Below the pieces are notes generated by a model, which was not told the DNA's origin, did not search any database, and saw nothing but the letters and a program-made list of their open reading frames with translations. DNA of 64,000 nt from Halomonas urmiana. GTDB lineage: Bacteria; Pseudomonadota; Gammaproteobacteria; Pseudomonadales; Halomonadaceae. How positions within the stretch are numbered: the first letter of the stretch is position 1; each line of letters begins with the position of its first letter. A program made the translations under genes and the position numbers. The stretch lies in assembly GCF_005780185.1 (NCBI RefSeq), contig NZ_VBUI01000018.1:37106-101105 (forward strand), written 5' to 3'. Below are positions 18,976 to 26,583 of the stretch, piece after piece.

Positions 18976-19056
18976 TCAGGCCGTAGCGTCGATGGCGAGC
19001 ATCGCGATCGGGCCGGGCACGGAGATAAAGCCAGAAGCGGCATTGCTTTCGATCAT
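18976..19056 (-). CDS. Possible 26-residue ORF between putA and putP
   Basis: ATG at 19056 with GGAAGGAA about 8 bases upstream, reading 26 codons (MIESNAASGFISVPGPIAML, then AIDATA) to TGA. It lies in the putA-putP intergenic gap on the operon strand. The peptide is hydrophobic in the middle but short. The good ribosome-binding site is the main argument; there is no recognised family, and it could be a leader peptide, a remnant or chance. Confidence 0.3.
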   Translation of the reverse strand: MIESNAASGFISVPGPIAMLAIDATA

Positions 19057-19096
19057 CAGGGGGTTCCTTCCGTCTTATTGTGATGACGAGCGGGGA

Positions 19097-22000
19097 TCAC
19101 TCGTCGCCTAGCGCCAGCAGCGACGCGTTGCCACCCAGGGCAGCCGTGTTCTCCGTCACGGTCTTTTCGGTGGCGAAACGCAGCAGGTAGTGCGGACCAC
19201 CAGCCTTGGGACCGGTACCCGATAGCCCTTGCCCGCCGAAGGGCTGCACGCCCACGACTGCACCGATGATATTACGGTTAATATAGACGTTGCCGGCACG
19301 GATCTTCTGCGCGATCTCATCGGCGAAGGTCTGGTTGCGGCTGTGCACGCCGAAGGTCAGACCATAACCCCGGCCATTGATGGAGTCGATCACCCCATCG
19401 ATCTCGCTGGCACGGTAGCGCACGATGTGCAGGATGGGACCGAACTGCTCGCGTTCCAGGGCCTCGATGCCATCGATCTCGAACGCCACCGGTGCGACGA
19501 AGGTGCCTTGGGCGGTATGGGTCGGGTCGAGTCGCGTCTCGGCCACCAGGCGGCCCTCGCCCTTGAGCGTCTCGATATGCGCCATCAGGCCCCGACGCGC
19601 GTCCTCGTCGATCACCGGGCCCACGTCGGTGCCCAGGTGGCGCGGGTCGCCCACGTGCAGCTCGTCCATGGCGCCCTTGAGGATCTCGATGACTCGGTCG
19701 GCCACGACGTCCTGAACGTAGAGCACGCGCAGGGCGGAGCAGCGCTGGCCGGCGCTCTGGAAGGCCGACTGGATGACATCGGCCACGACCTGCTCGGGCA
19801 GGGCGGTCGAGTCGACGATCATGGCGTTCATGCCGCCGGTCTCGGCGATCAGTGTCGGCAGGGGGGCGCCTTCGCGGGCGGCCAGCGCCCGGTTGATGAT
19901 CTGGGCGGTATCGGTACCGCCGGTGAAGACCACGCCGGTGATACGCGGATCGCCGCTCAGCACGCTGCCCACGGTGGGGCCGTCGCCGGGCAGCAGCTGC
20001 ACCACGTCGCGGGGCATGCCGGCTTCATGCAGCAGTTCGATGATGCGGTTGGCGGCCAGCGAGGTCTGCTCGGCGGGCTTGGCCAGCACCGGGTTGCCGG
20101 CGACGGCGGCGGCCACGACCTGACCGCAGAAGATCGCGATCGGGAAGTTCCAGGGGCTGATCGCCGCGAACACGCCCTTGCCGCCCATCATCAGCTCGTT
20201 GGACTCACCGGTGGGGCCCGGTAGGCGGGTCGCGCTGCCGAACAGCTCCTCGGCGCGCACCGCATAGTAGCGGCAGAAGTCCACCGCCTCGCGGATCTCG
20301 TCGACCCCGTCGGTCAGCAGCTTGCCGCCCTCGCGGGAGCAGAGCGTCATCAGCTCGGCGAGGTGCTCCTCCATCAGGTCGCCTAGGCGGCTGACGATGG
20401 CGGCGCGCTCGGCCACCGGCGTGGCGTCCCAACGCGGGAAGGCCGCCCAGGCGGCGTCGACGGCCTTGGAGGCCTGATCCCTGGAGGTCCACTGCACGCT
20501 GCCGACCCTGACCCGGCGGTCGAAGGGACAGAGCACGTCGCGGCGAGCGCCGGCGTCCTCGGCGACGTCGAAGGCCAGCAGCGGCCGGGCGTGGTACTCA
20601 CGATCCATGAAGGTGGCCATCTCGTCCATCAGCGGCCGGTACTGGCTGTTGATGTTCAGGTTGACGCCCCGTGAGTTGCGCCGAGACGGGCCATAGATGT
20701 CCTTGGGCAGCGGGATCCGGTTGTTGGCATAGGTCGAGTACTGCGTGAGCGTCTCGACCGGATGCACGCACAGCGACTCGACCGGCACGCGCGGGTCGAC
20801 CAGCTGGTGCACGAAGGAGGAGTTGGCGCCGTTCTCGAGCAGGCGACGCACCAGGTAGGGCAGCAGGTCCTTGTGAGCGCCCACCGGCGCGTAGATGCGG
20901 CAGTAGGTGCCCTTCGGCGCGCGCTTGAGCGCGGCGTCGTAGAGCGCCTCGCCCATGCCGTGCAGGCGCTGGAACTCGAAGGGGCGCCTAGCCTCGTTGG
21001 CGAGCTCGAGGATGGTGCTGATGGTGTGCGCATTGTGCGTCGCGAATTGCGGGAAGATGCGCCCGCGGGTGTTGTCCGAGAGCAGGAAGTTCACGCACGC
21101 CAGGTAGGCGACGTCGGTGTTGGCCTTGCGGGTGAAGACCGGGTAGCCATCGGCACCGATCTGCTGGGACTCCTTGATCTCGGTGTCCCAGTAGGCGCCC
21201 TTGACCAGGCGCATGGGGATCTCGTCGCCCTGGCGGTCGGCCAGGCGGTTGAGGTAGTGCAGCACCGGCAGGGCGCGCTTGGCGTAGGCCTGCACGACCA
21301 GGCCGAAGTGCCCCCAGCCGCGGCAGGTGTCGCTCTCGTAGACGGCGCGGAAGACCTCCAACGACAGCTCCAGGCGATCGACCTCCTCGGCATCGATGGT
21401 CATGGCGACGTCGCGCTCGCGAGCCATGGCGGCCAGTTCGCGAACGGTGCCGACCAGCTCCTCGAGGACCTGCTCGCGGCGGCCGAACTCGTAGCGGGGA
21501 TGCAGGGCCGAGAGCTTGATGGAGATCGACGGCGAAGGCGTGCTGGCCGAGAGGGCCTTGCTGGTCTTGCCGACGCTCTCGATGGCCGCGGCATAGGACT
21601 CGAAATAGCGCTTGGCATCCGCGCGAGTGCGGGCGGCCTCGCCGAGCATGTCGTAGGAGTAGGTGTAACCCTTGTCGAACAGCGGCTTGGAGCGCTTGAG
21701 GGCTTCCTCGATGTCACGACCCAGCACGAACTGCTTGCCCATGATCTTCATCGCCTCGTACATGGCGCGGCGAATCACCGGCTCGCCCATGCGGTTGACG
21801 AGCTTGTTGATGAAGTGGGCGGGCTTGCCTTCCTTGGGTTTGTCCAGGTTGATGACGCGACCGGTCATCAGCAGGCCCCAGGTCGAGGCGTTGACGAACC
21901 ACGACTCGCTCTGGCCCAGGTGCGACTTCCAGTCCGACGGGCCCAGCTTGTCCTCGATCAGGGCATCGGCGGTGGCCTTGTCGGGGATGCGCAGCATGGC

Positions 22001-22288
22001 CTCGGCCAGGCACATCAGCATCAGGCCCTCATGGGTGTCGAGGCTGTACTGCTGAAGCAGCTCGTCGATGGAGTCCACGGCGGTATCCATCTCGCGGACT
22101 TCCCGCACCAGCTCGGCCGCCTGGTGGGCGGTGCGCTCGAAATCGGCCTCGTCGGCGGACAGCAGGTCGACCAGTTCGCGAACGAAGGCTTCCTCGTCGA
22201 TTGCATAGTGCTCGCTGATGCGCGCGAAGAGAACATCGGGATCCTGCTGCCAGGTCGCGCCTGCCAGCATGGTGTTGGCGTTTAGCAT
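19097..22288 (-). CDS. putA: Bifunctional proline dehydrogenase / P5C dehydrogenase PutA
   Basis: 1063 residues. The N-terminal helical arm leads into the FAD-dependent proline dehydrogenase barrel, with SIKLSALHPRYEFGRREQV, TIDAEEVDRLELSLEVF, RLVKGAYWDTEIKESQ and RRLLENGANSSFVHQLVD. After about residue 560 comes the NAD-dependent aldehyde dehydrogenase, with SPWNFPIAIFCGQ, AETGGMNAMIVDSTALPEQ (general-base Glu) and QSAGQRCSALRVLY (catalytic Cys). It oxidises proline to glutamate in two channelled steps. There is no N-terminal ribbon-helix-helix domain (the protein begins MLNANTMLAGATWQQDP), so it is not the autorepressor type; the upstream AraC gene is the likely regulator. GGGGAG precedes the ATG. 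Confidence 0.97.
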   Translation of the reverse strand: MLNANTMLAGATWQQDPDVLFARISEHYAIDEEAFVRELVDLLSADEADFERTAHQAAELVREVREMDTAVDSIDELLQQYSLDTHEGLMLMCLAEAMLRIPDKATADALIEDKLGPSDWKSHLGQSESWFVNASTWGLLMTGRVINLDKPKEGKPAHFINKLVNRMGEPVIRRAMYEAMKIMGKQFVLGRDIEEALKRSKPLFDKGYTYSYDMLGEAARTRADAKRYFESYAAAIESVGKTSKALSASTPSPSISIKLSALHPRYEFGRREQVLEELVGTVRELAAMARERDVAMTIDAEEVDRLELSLEVFRAVYESDTCRGWGHFGLVVQAYAKRALPVLHYLNRLADRQGDEIPMRLVKGAYWDTEIKESQQIGADGYPVFTRKANTDVAYLACVNFLLSDNTRGRIFPQFATHNAHTISTILELANEARRPFEFQRLHGMGEALYDAALKRAPKGTYCRIYAPVGAHKDLLPYLVRRLLENGANSSFVHQLVDPRVPVESLCVHPVETLTQYSTYANNRIPLPKDIYGPSRRNSRGVNLNINSQYRPLMDEMATFMDREYHARPLLAFDVAEDAGARRDVLCPFDRRVRVGSVQWTSRDQASKAVDAAWAAFPRWDATPVAERAAIVSRLGDLMEEHLAELMTLCSREGGKLLTDGVDEIREAVDFCRYYAVRAEELFGSATRLPGPTGESNELMMGGKGVFAAISPWNFPIAIFCGQVVAAAVAGNPVLAKPAEQTSLAANRIIELLHEAGMPRDVVQLLPGDGPTVGSVLSGDPRITGVVFTGGTDTAQIINRALAAREGAPLPTLIAETGGMNAMIVDSTALPEQVVADVIQSAFQSAGQRCSALRVLYVQDVVADRVIEILKGAMDELHVGDPRHLGTDVGPVIDEDARRGLMAHIETLKGEGRLVAETRLDPTHTAQGTFVAPVAFEIDGIEALEREQFGPILHIVRYRASEIDGVIDSINGRGYGLTFGVHSRNQTFADEIAQKIRAGNVYINRNIIGAVVGVQPFGGQGLSGTGPKAGGPHYLLRFATEKTVTENTAALGGNASLLALGDE

Positions 22289-22426
22289 CTAACTCCCCAG
22301 AGTGTAAGCCGTCGTCAGAGGGTGATGCCCGGCCGCCGGAGGGCTGTCGCGGGCGGCGCGGGAGATGCGTTGAGGGTAGGAGCGCGCGTGCCGTCCTGCT
22401 TGGCGAATTCTCGGCAGAATTTAACG

Positions 22427-22451
22427 GTTTCACGGTTTATCGTCGTGAAAC
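22427..22451. promoter_or_regulatory. Candidate AraC operator upstream of putA
   Basis: Inverted repeat GTTTCACG - 9 bases - CGTGAAAC, embedded in copies of the direct repeat AACCGT on the minus strand, in an AT-richer patch about 140-165 bases upstream of the putA start codon. AraC proteins usually bind direct repeats, and the adjacent gene encodes one. No hexamers were assigned with confidence. Confidence 0.4.
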
Positions 22452-22462
22452 GGTTGAAATTT

Positions 22463-23299
22463 CTACTTTCGTCTAAGGGGGGTGGCCGCGGCGCCGCGCA
22501 CCGGCGAGGTGGCTGGGGAGCCCAGCTGGCCGCGCGGGTCGCGACGCAGCTGGCTGGGAGGCCGTCCGAAGGCCTGACGGCAGGCCCGGGACAGGGCGCT
22601 CTGGCTGGTGAAGCCGGTGCGCGCGGCGACCTCCGACAGCGGCAGCCGGCTCTGCTGCACCAGATACCGAGCGCTCTCCAGTCGACGGCGCATCACGTAC
22701 TGCCAGGGGGACATTCCCGTGCTCTGGCGGAAGCGTTCGCTGAAGTGTGCCTCGCTGAGGCAGGCCTGGGCGGCCAGGTCGGCCACGCGGAGCCGCTCGC
22801 CCAGGTGATGGTCGATGAAACGATCGAGGGCCACCAGGTCGAGTCGACGCGCGGGCGTGGCCGGCTCGTTGGCCAGCCGCGCATGCAGCGAGCCCAGCAG
22901 GGTACCGGCCAGTCGCTCGCCGTGCAGGGGATCCAGGTGGCCCTCGGGTGCCAGCAGGTTCAGCTCCTGAAGCAGGAAATCCAGGTAGTGGCGAAGTGCA
23001 GTATCGAGGGAGAAGAAGCGCGGCGCGTCGAACAGCTGGATCAGGTCGCGCTGGTGGCCCGTCACGGCGAAGGCGTCGTGGGGCAGGTCGAGAATCAGCT
23101 GGCGGTTGTCGCCGTTGCCGGCGTAGAAGTGCAGGTGATTGGCCGGCACGATGCAGCCGGAAAGGGCCGAGATGGAACCGCCCAGCCCCTCGATCTCGAA
23201 TTCCGCCTCGCCACGCAGGCCGATCACGATCTGATGGAAGTCGTGGGCGTGGTGGTGGATCGCGGTGTCGAGGGGGATCTGACGGATGGCACTGGTCAT
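22463..23299 (-). CDS. AraC-family regulator, probable proline-catabolism activator
   Basis: About 278 residues. An N-terminal cupin-like sensing domain contains HHHAHDFHQIVIGLRGEAEFEIEG and IVPANHLHFYAGNGDNRQL. The C-terminal double helix-turn-helix is typical of AraC: LRVADLAAQACLSEAHFSERFRQSTGMSPWQYVMRRRLESARYLV, then LPLSEVAARTGFTSQSALSRACRQAFGRPPSQLRR. I prefer the ATG at 23299 because CGGAGG lies six bases upstream; an ATG seven codons earlier has no such site. It directly precedes putA on the same strand, as PruR does at the Pseudomonas aeruginosa proline locus, so activation of putA/putP by proline is the inference. Confidence 0.88.
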   Translation of the reverse strand: MTSAIRQIPLDTAIHHHAHDFHQIVIGLRGEAEFEIEGLGGSISALSGCIVPANHLHFYAGNGDNRQLILDLPHDAFAVTGHQRDLIQLFDAPRFFSLDTALRHYLDFLLQELNLLAPEGHLDPLHGERLAGTLLGSLHARLANEPATPARRLDLVALDRFIDHHLGERLRVADLAAQACLSEAHFSERFRQSTGMSPWQYVMRRRLESARYLVQQSRLPLSEVAARTGFTSQSALSRACRQAFGRPPSQLRRDPRGQLGSPATSPVRGAAATPLRRK

Positions 23300-23318
23300 G
23301 AGAGGCCTCCGGCTGGGC

Positions 23319-23336
23319 ATGTCAGCGGCATGACAT
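23319..23336. promoter_or_regulatory. Inverted repeat upstream of the AraC gene
   Basis: ATGTCA - 6 bases - TGACAT, 20 bases before the araC start codon. A dimeric regulator site or autoregulation is possible; no family assigned. Confidence 0.3.
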
Positions 23337-23370
23337 CACAGTATACCAGGCGAGGCTTCAACGCTTTGCA

Positions 23371-23736
23371 TCAATCCTGGCGGCGGCGCAGGGCGGTGTG
23401 GGCCGCCAGGTGGTCACGCAGTGCCGCGAGTTCCTCCCGGCCCTCGTCGTCGAGCAGCGGCTTGCCGCGAGCCATGCGGCCATGCCGCCCGTGTTCGTCC
23501 ATCAGTCGCTGGGCCCGGCGGCGAATCCCTTCCAGGTAGTCGTCGTGGCGGATCGGGTAGCCGATGATGGTGTTCCACTCGGTCTCGCTGACGCGGCTCG
23601 CGAGTGCCTGGTCGAACAGCGTCATCAACTGCTCGGGTTCCGTGCGATAGCGTGGGGTGCCGGAGAGCATCATCAGGGCGATCATGCCGCCGAAGATGAC
23701 CAGGCAGACGGTGAGGACCAGCAGGAAAAGGGTCAT
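23371..23736 (-). CDS. Hypothetical membrane-anchored protein, 121 residues
   Basis: One N-terminal membrane helix (about residues 2-24, TLFLLVLTVCLVIFGGMIAL) is followed by a soluble, charged, helical domain with SETEWNTIIGYPIRHDDYLEGIRRRAQRLMDEHG. I do not recognise the family. The ATG at 23736 is chosen because CGGAG lies about nine bases upstream and the protein then begins with the membrane helix; an earlier in-frame start would add 21 polar residues. It sits between the AraC gene and tRNA-Gly, all on the minus strand. No functional hint from neighbours beyond membrane location. Confidence 0.6.
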   Translation of the reverse strand: MTLFLLVLTVCLVIFGGMIALMMLSGTPRYRTEPEQLMTLFDQALASRVSETEWNTIIGYPIRHDDYLEGIRRRAQRLMDEHGRHGRMARGKPLLDDEGREELAALRDHLAAHTALRRRQD

Positions 23737-23840
23737 GGTTCGCGGCTCCGTGCAGGCGAGCGGGTACCGATCGCTCAGCGGCGGCTGCGGCGGATCCAAA
23801 AGGCGGACGAGATCGAAGGCTGAGGCGGCACGCCAGGGCG

Positions 23841-23914
23841 TGGAGCGGGTGAAGGGAATCGAACCCTCGTCTTAAGCTTGGGAAGCTTCTGCTCTACCAT
23901 TGAGCTACACCCGC
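23841..23914 (-). tRNA. tRNA-Gly (CCC)
   Basis: 74 nt including an encoded CCA end. The acceptor GCGGGTG pairs with CACCCGC, the D-loop is GCTCAATGGTAGAGC, the anticodon loop TTCCCAA gives anticodon CCC, and the T-arm is GAGGGTTCGATTCCCTT. Close to E. coli tRNA-Gly(CCC). The outermost anticodon-stem pair is a G/A mismatch. Confidence 0.95.
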
Positions 23915-24102
23915 GAGGGAGTTTCGATAGTAAAACCAAGTGGTTAGCCTTTGCAAGCGAGCCGCGGCCTTTTTTGTCGAATCCGCGCTAAGTGGCTGTT
24001 TCGCGGTGCCTCGCCGGGGCGTCGCGATGCGCCGAGCACGCCGGGGCGATATTTTTTGGCGCCTTGGCGAACTTTTCTCCTTACCGCTGTCAGAAGTGGC
24101 GT

Positions 24103-24193
24103 AGGCAACAACGCGATAGCAGTCGCTAACACTGTTGCCTCAGCTTGCACTTTCGATCTTTGCCGCCCCATGCCTCATGGGGCGGCTTTTCTT
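24103..24193 (+). ncRNA. Candidate small RNA
   Basis: Two successive structures on the plus strand with no upstream gene on that strand: a hairpin closed by AGGCAACA/TGTTGCCT that contains an inner GCGA/TCGC stem, then a linker, then a strong terminator (11-bp GC stem, 3-base loop, TTTTCTT). The 5' end is not defined; I could not identify a clear sigma-70 promoter. No Rfam family recognised. Confidence 0.35.
24162..24193 (+). terminator. Orphan intrinsic terminator, plus strand
   Basis: GCCGCCCCATG / CATGGGGCGGC stem with a CCT loop and TTTTCTT tail. No annotated plus-strand gene ends nearby, which is why a small RNA is suspected. Confidence 0.75.
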
Positions 24194-24266
24194 CGTGGGC
24201 GTTGCCTGGGGGGAGTCAAGTGCGCTGTCGGGATTCGGCATGGCCCTTCGCATGGTGGCGCGCGCC

Positions 24267-24307
24267 AGAAGGCCGCACCACCCCGCGCGGAGCCGGGTGG
24301 TGCGGCC
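24267..24307 (-). terminator. Intrinsic terminator of the CBS gene
   Basis: Perfect 13-bp stem (GGCCGCACCACCC with its complement), 27 bases after the CBS stop on the minus strand. The T-rich tail is weak (TTCT). Confidence 0.6.
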
Positions 24308-24333
24308 TGCATGTCGCGGTCAGCGGCCGAAGA

Positions 24334-24741
24334 TCAGGAGTGACGCATGCGAATCAGCGCGCTCAGCACGTCGCGGCGGGTGACGATTCCCACCAGCCGA
24401 CCCTGCTCGACCACCGGATAGACCTTGGGCTTGGCGCCCAGCATCTCCTGGGCCAGGTCGGTGATGCTCTTGGTGGGCGACACCGACAGCACCTCGTTGC
24501 GCATCATCTCCCGGACCAGCGGCGGCTCGTCGCCGAGGTAGGAGCTCTCCAGCACCTTGCCCATTACGTCCTGCTCCGAGATGAAGCCGATCAGGTGATC
24601 CCGCTCGTCGACCACGGGCACGCCGGGCAGGCGGTGCAGCGCGAGGCCCTCGGCCAGGGTGGAGACCGAGGTCTGGCCGGTGACCCGATAACAGTCGCGG
24701 GACATGATCTCGCGCACGATGGTGGGGGCCTTGTTGGGCAT
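24334..24741 (-). CDS. Tandem CBS-domain protein
   Basis: 135 residues made of two CBS domains: about 8-60 (IVREIMSRDCYRVTGQTSVSTLAEGL ... GVPVVDERDHLIGFISEQDVM) and 75-132 (LVREMMRNEVLSVSPTKSITDLAQEM ... VYPVVEQGRLVGIVTRRDVLSALI). Such pairs (Bateman modules) bind adenosine nucleotides and usually regulate another protein. No effector domain is attached. Divergent from the Pmp3-domain gene across a 264-base gap, so the two could share a regulatory region. AAGGAG lies upstream of the start. Confidence 0.93.
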   Translation of the reverse strand: MPNKAPTIVREIMSRDCYRVTGQTSVSTLAEGLALHRLPGVPVVDERDHLIGFISEQDVMGKVLESSYLGDEPPLVREMMRNEVLSVSPTKSITDLAQEMLGAKPKVYPVVEQGRLVGIVTRRDVLSALIRMRHS

Positions 24742-25005
24742 GGCATAGCTCCTTGTGCCGGGCAGTGATGACCTGGGCGGCGCCGCGGCTCCTGGCGCGA
24801 CGGCTCGTGGCGCGGCCTCGCCTCGCTTCCAGCATAGTCGACGCTTTCCACGTGCGGCGAAGGGGCCTGTTAACGCTGGCGGCGCGAGTCGCCCGCGTCC
24901 GGTCGTCGGTCAGGAACCCAGCCCCGCTTACCGGCTCCAATATGGCACACTCACGCACACCAACCGTCGGCATCGCCGGCGTGGACCGACCAAGGGAGCC
25001 GCACC

Positions 25006-25569
25006 ATGGATGCTCGGGAATACATGGCCCGCAAGGGGCTGGATTCGGGGCGTGACCAGGAGCGACCCAACACCCTGGAGGAGAAGGCCTGGTCGCGTGC
25101 CCGCGAGGCGGGAGAGCACCGGCCGCGCGCGGGCACGCCCTTCGACTGGGAGGACTGGGAGCGCTATCACGAAACGCTGGCCGAGGGCGCGGAGTCGCTG
25201 GAGCAGAAGATCGATCACGAGGCCCATCGTCGCGCCCTCGACCACGAGGCGAGCTCGAGCGTCGGGCACTTCACGCCGGCCGCCGGCGAGCGCGTCAAGG
25301 TCGAGGAGGGGGAAGCGACCGCGTCGCCGCGCGTGGATCGGGTGTCGAGTGAGGTTCCCGATCATGCCGCGCCCGAGACCCGGTCCCTGCCGCCCACCGC
25401 CGGACCCAGAGTGGCCCTGCATGCCTTGGCCGTGCTGTTGCCGCCCCTGGCCGTTGGACTCTCGCGAGGCGGGGCGATGCGCGTGGCGCTCAGCCTGGCG
25501 CTGACCCTCCTCGGCTGGCTGCCTGGGGTGGTCTACGCGCTCTGGTGGCTGCGTCGCTCGTCGCCCTGA
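25006..25569 (+). CDS. Pmp3/YqaE-like membrane domain with a long hydrophilic N-terminus
   Basis: 187 residues. About 135 N-terminal residues are polar and highly charged (KAWSRAREAGEHRPRAG, WEDWERYHETLAEGAE), probably soluble and partly disordered. The last 50 residues contain two helices in a Pmp3 (UPF0057) pattern: LHALAVLLPPLAVGLSRGG followed by ALSLALTLLGWLPGVVYALWWL, close to the LPPLGVFLxxG ... LLTLLGYxPGxxHAL of YqaE/Pmp3 proteins. Stand-alone Pmp3 proteins are about 50 residues, are induced by salt or cold and influence membrane potential in yeast. A salt-stress role is inference. AAGGGAG precedes the ATG. Confidence 0.75.
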   Translation: MDAREYMARKGLDSGRDQERPNTLEEKAWSRAREAGEHRPRAGTPFDWEDWERYHETLAEGAESLEQKIDHEAHRRALDHEASSSVGHFTPAAGERVKVEEGEATASPRVDRVSSEVPDHAAPETRSLPPTAGPRVALHALAVLLPPLAVGLSRGGAMRVALSLALTLLGWLPGVVYALWWLRRSSP

Positions 25570-25589
25570 TGTGGCAGGGTACCGGGGCC

Positions 25590-25617
25590 TTGGTTCTGCG
25601 ACCGGGGTGGGTATAAT
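25590..25617 (+). promoter_or_regulatory. Sigma-70 promoter before the DMT transporter gene
   Basis: TTGGTT, 16-base spacer, perfect TATAAT; the predicted start falls near 25624, about 27 bases before the TTG start codon. Confidence 0.65.
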
Positions 25618-25650
25618 CGCCGTCAACCACTCACCCTCCGGGAGTTTACC

Positions 25651-26520
25651 TTGGGCCTTCTCGTCGGCGTCACCGTCCTCTGGGCATTCTCGTTCTCGCT
25701 GATCGGCGTCTACCTGGCCGGTCAGGTAGACAGCTACTTCTCCGTGCTGATGCGCATCATCCTGGCGACGCTGGTCTTCCTACCGTTCCTGCGCCCCGCT
25801 CGGCTGCGCGGCGGCCAGCGTCTGGCCCTCATGGGGCTGGGGGCGGTGCAGCTCGGCATGATGTACATCTTCTTCTATCAGTCCTTCCTGCTGCTCTCCG
25901 TGCCGGAGGTGCTGCTCTTCACCATCTTCACGCCGTTCTATATCGCGCTGCTCGACGACGCCCTGTTCGGTCGCTTTACACCCTTCTATCTGCTGACCGC
26001 GTCGCTGGCGGTGCTGGGCGCGGCAGTGATCCGCTACCAGGGGCTCGACAGCGGCTTCTGGTCCGGCTTCCTGGTCGTGCAGGGGGCCAACCTCTGCTTC
26101 GCCTTGGGTCAGGTGGGCTATCGCCGGCTGTCGGCGAGCCTGCCGGACTCGCTGCCCCGCCACAGCATCTTCGCCTGGTTCTACCTCGGTGCCCTGGCGG
26201 TGGCCGTGCCGGCCTTCGCGCTGCTGGGTGACGCCGCAGGCCTGCCCACCACCGCGATGCAGTGGGGCGTGCTGCTGTGGCTAGGCCTGGCAGCCTCGGG
26301 GCTCGGCTATTTCCTGTGGAACCTCGGCGCCACCCGCGTCGATGCCGGGGCACTCGCCGTCATGAACAACCTGCTGATCCCGGCGGGGCTGCTGGTCAAT
26401 CTGCTGATCTGGAACCGCGATGCCGACCTCATGCGCCTGGGCGTGGGCGGGGCGATCATCGTCGGCTCGCTGTGGCTCAATGAGTGGTGGCTGAAGCGCC
26501 GGCGCCTGAGCGCCGCCTGA
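25651..26520 (+). CDS. EamA/DMT-superfamily transporter
   Basis: 289 residues with about ten hydrophobic helices in two EamA repeats (first about 5-135, second about 145-280). The start codon is TTG (LGLLVGVTVLWAFSFSLIG), with CGGGAG upstream, and the typical EamA opening WAFSFSLIG lies right after it. Second-repeat landmarks are NLCFALGQVGYRRL and AASGLGYFLWNLGATRVDAGALAVMNNLLIPAGLLVN. Members export or import amino acids and other metabolites; which one cannot be told. It has its own promoter and is followed 63 bases later by nadK. Confidence 0.88.
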   Translation: MGLLVGVTVLWAFSFSLIGVYLAGQVDSYFSVLMRIILATLVFLPFLRPARLRGGQRLALMGLGAVQLGMMYIFFYQSFLLLSVPEVLLFTIFTPFYIALLDDALFGRFTPFYLLTASLAVLGAAVIRYQGLDSGFWSGFLVVQGANLCFALGQVGYRRLSASLPDSLPRHSIFAWFYLGALAVAVPAFALLGDAAGLPTTAMQWGVLLWLGLAASGLGYFLWNLGATRVDAGALAVMNNLLIPAGLLVNLLIWNRDADLMRLGVGGAIIVGSLWLNEWWLKRRRLSAA

Positions 26521-26583
26521 GGGCGTTTGCTCGCCTCGTGGCCAATCGCCATAATGGCCGGCCGCGAAGCGAGAGGCCCGTGC

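Larger units (their letters stand above)
23915..24333. other. 419-base gene-free gap with a possible small RNA
   Basis: Between tRNA-Gly and the CBS gene, both leftward. It holds a plus-strand hairpin with a T-run (24162-24193), preceded by an 8-bp stem pairing AGGCAACA (24103-24110) with TGTTGCCT (24133-24140), and the minus-strand terminator of the CBS gene. A 130-codon plus-strand frame here looks non-coding: no ribosome-binding site, no hydrophobic or domain pattern, and it runs through the hairpins. Confidence 0.6.

Noticed and set aside
23951..24343. 130-codon plus-strand ORF in the tRNA-Gly to CBS gap
   Set aside because: No ribosome-binding site, crosses two hairpin terminators, and reads as R/A/P-rich noise.
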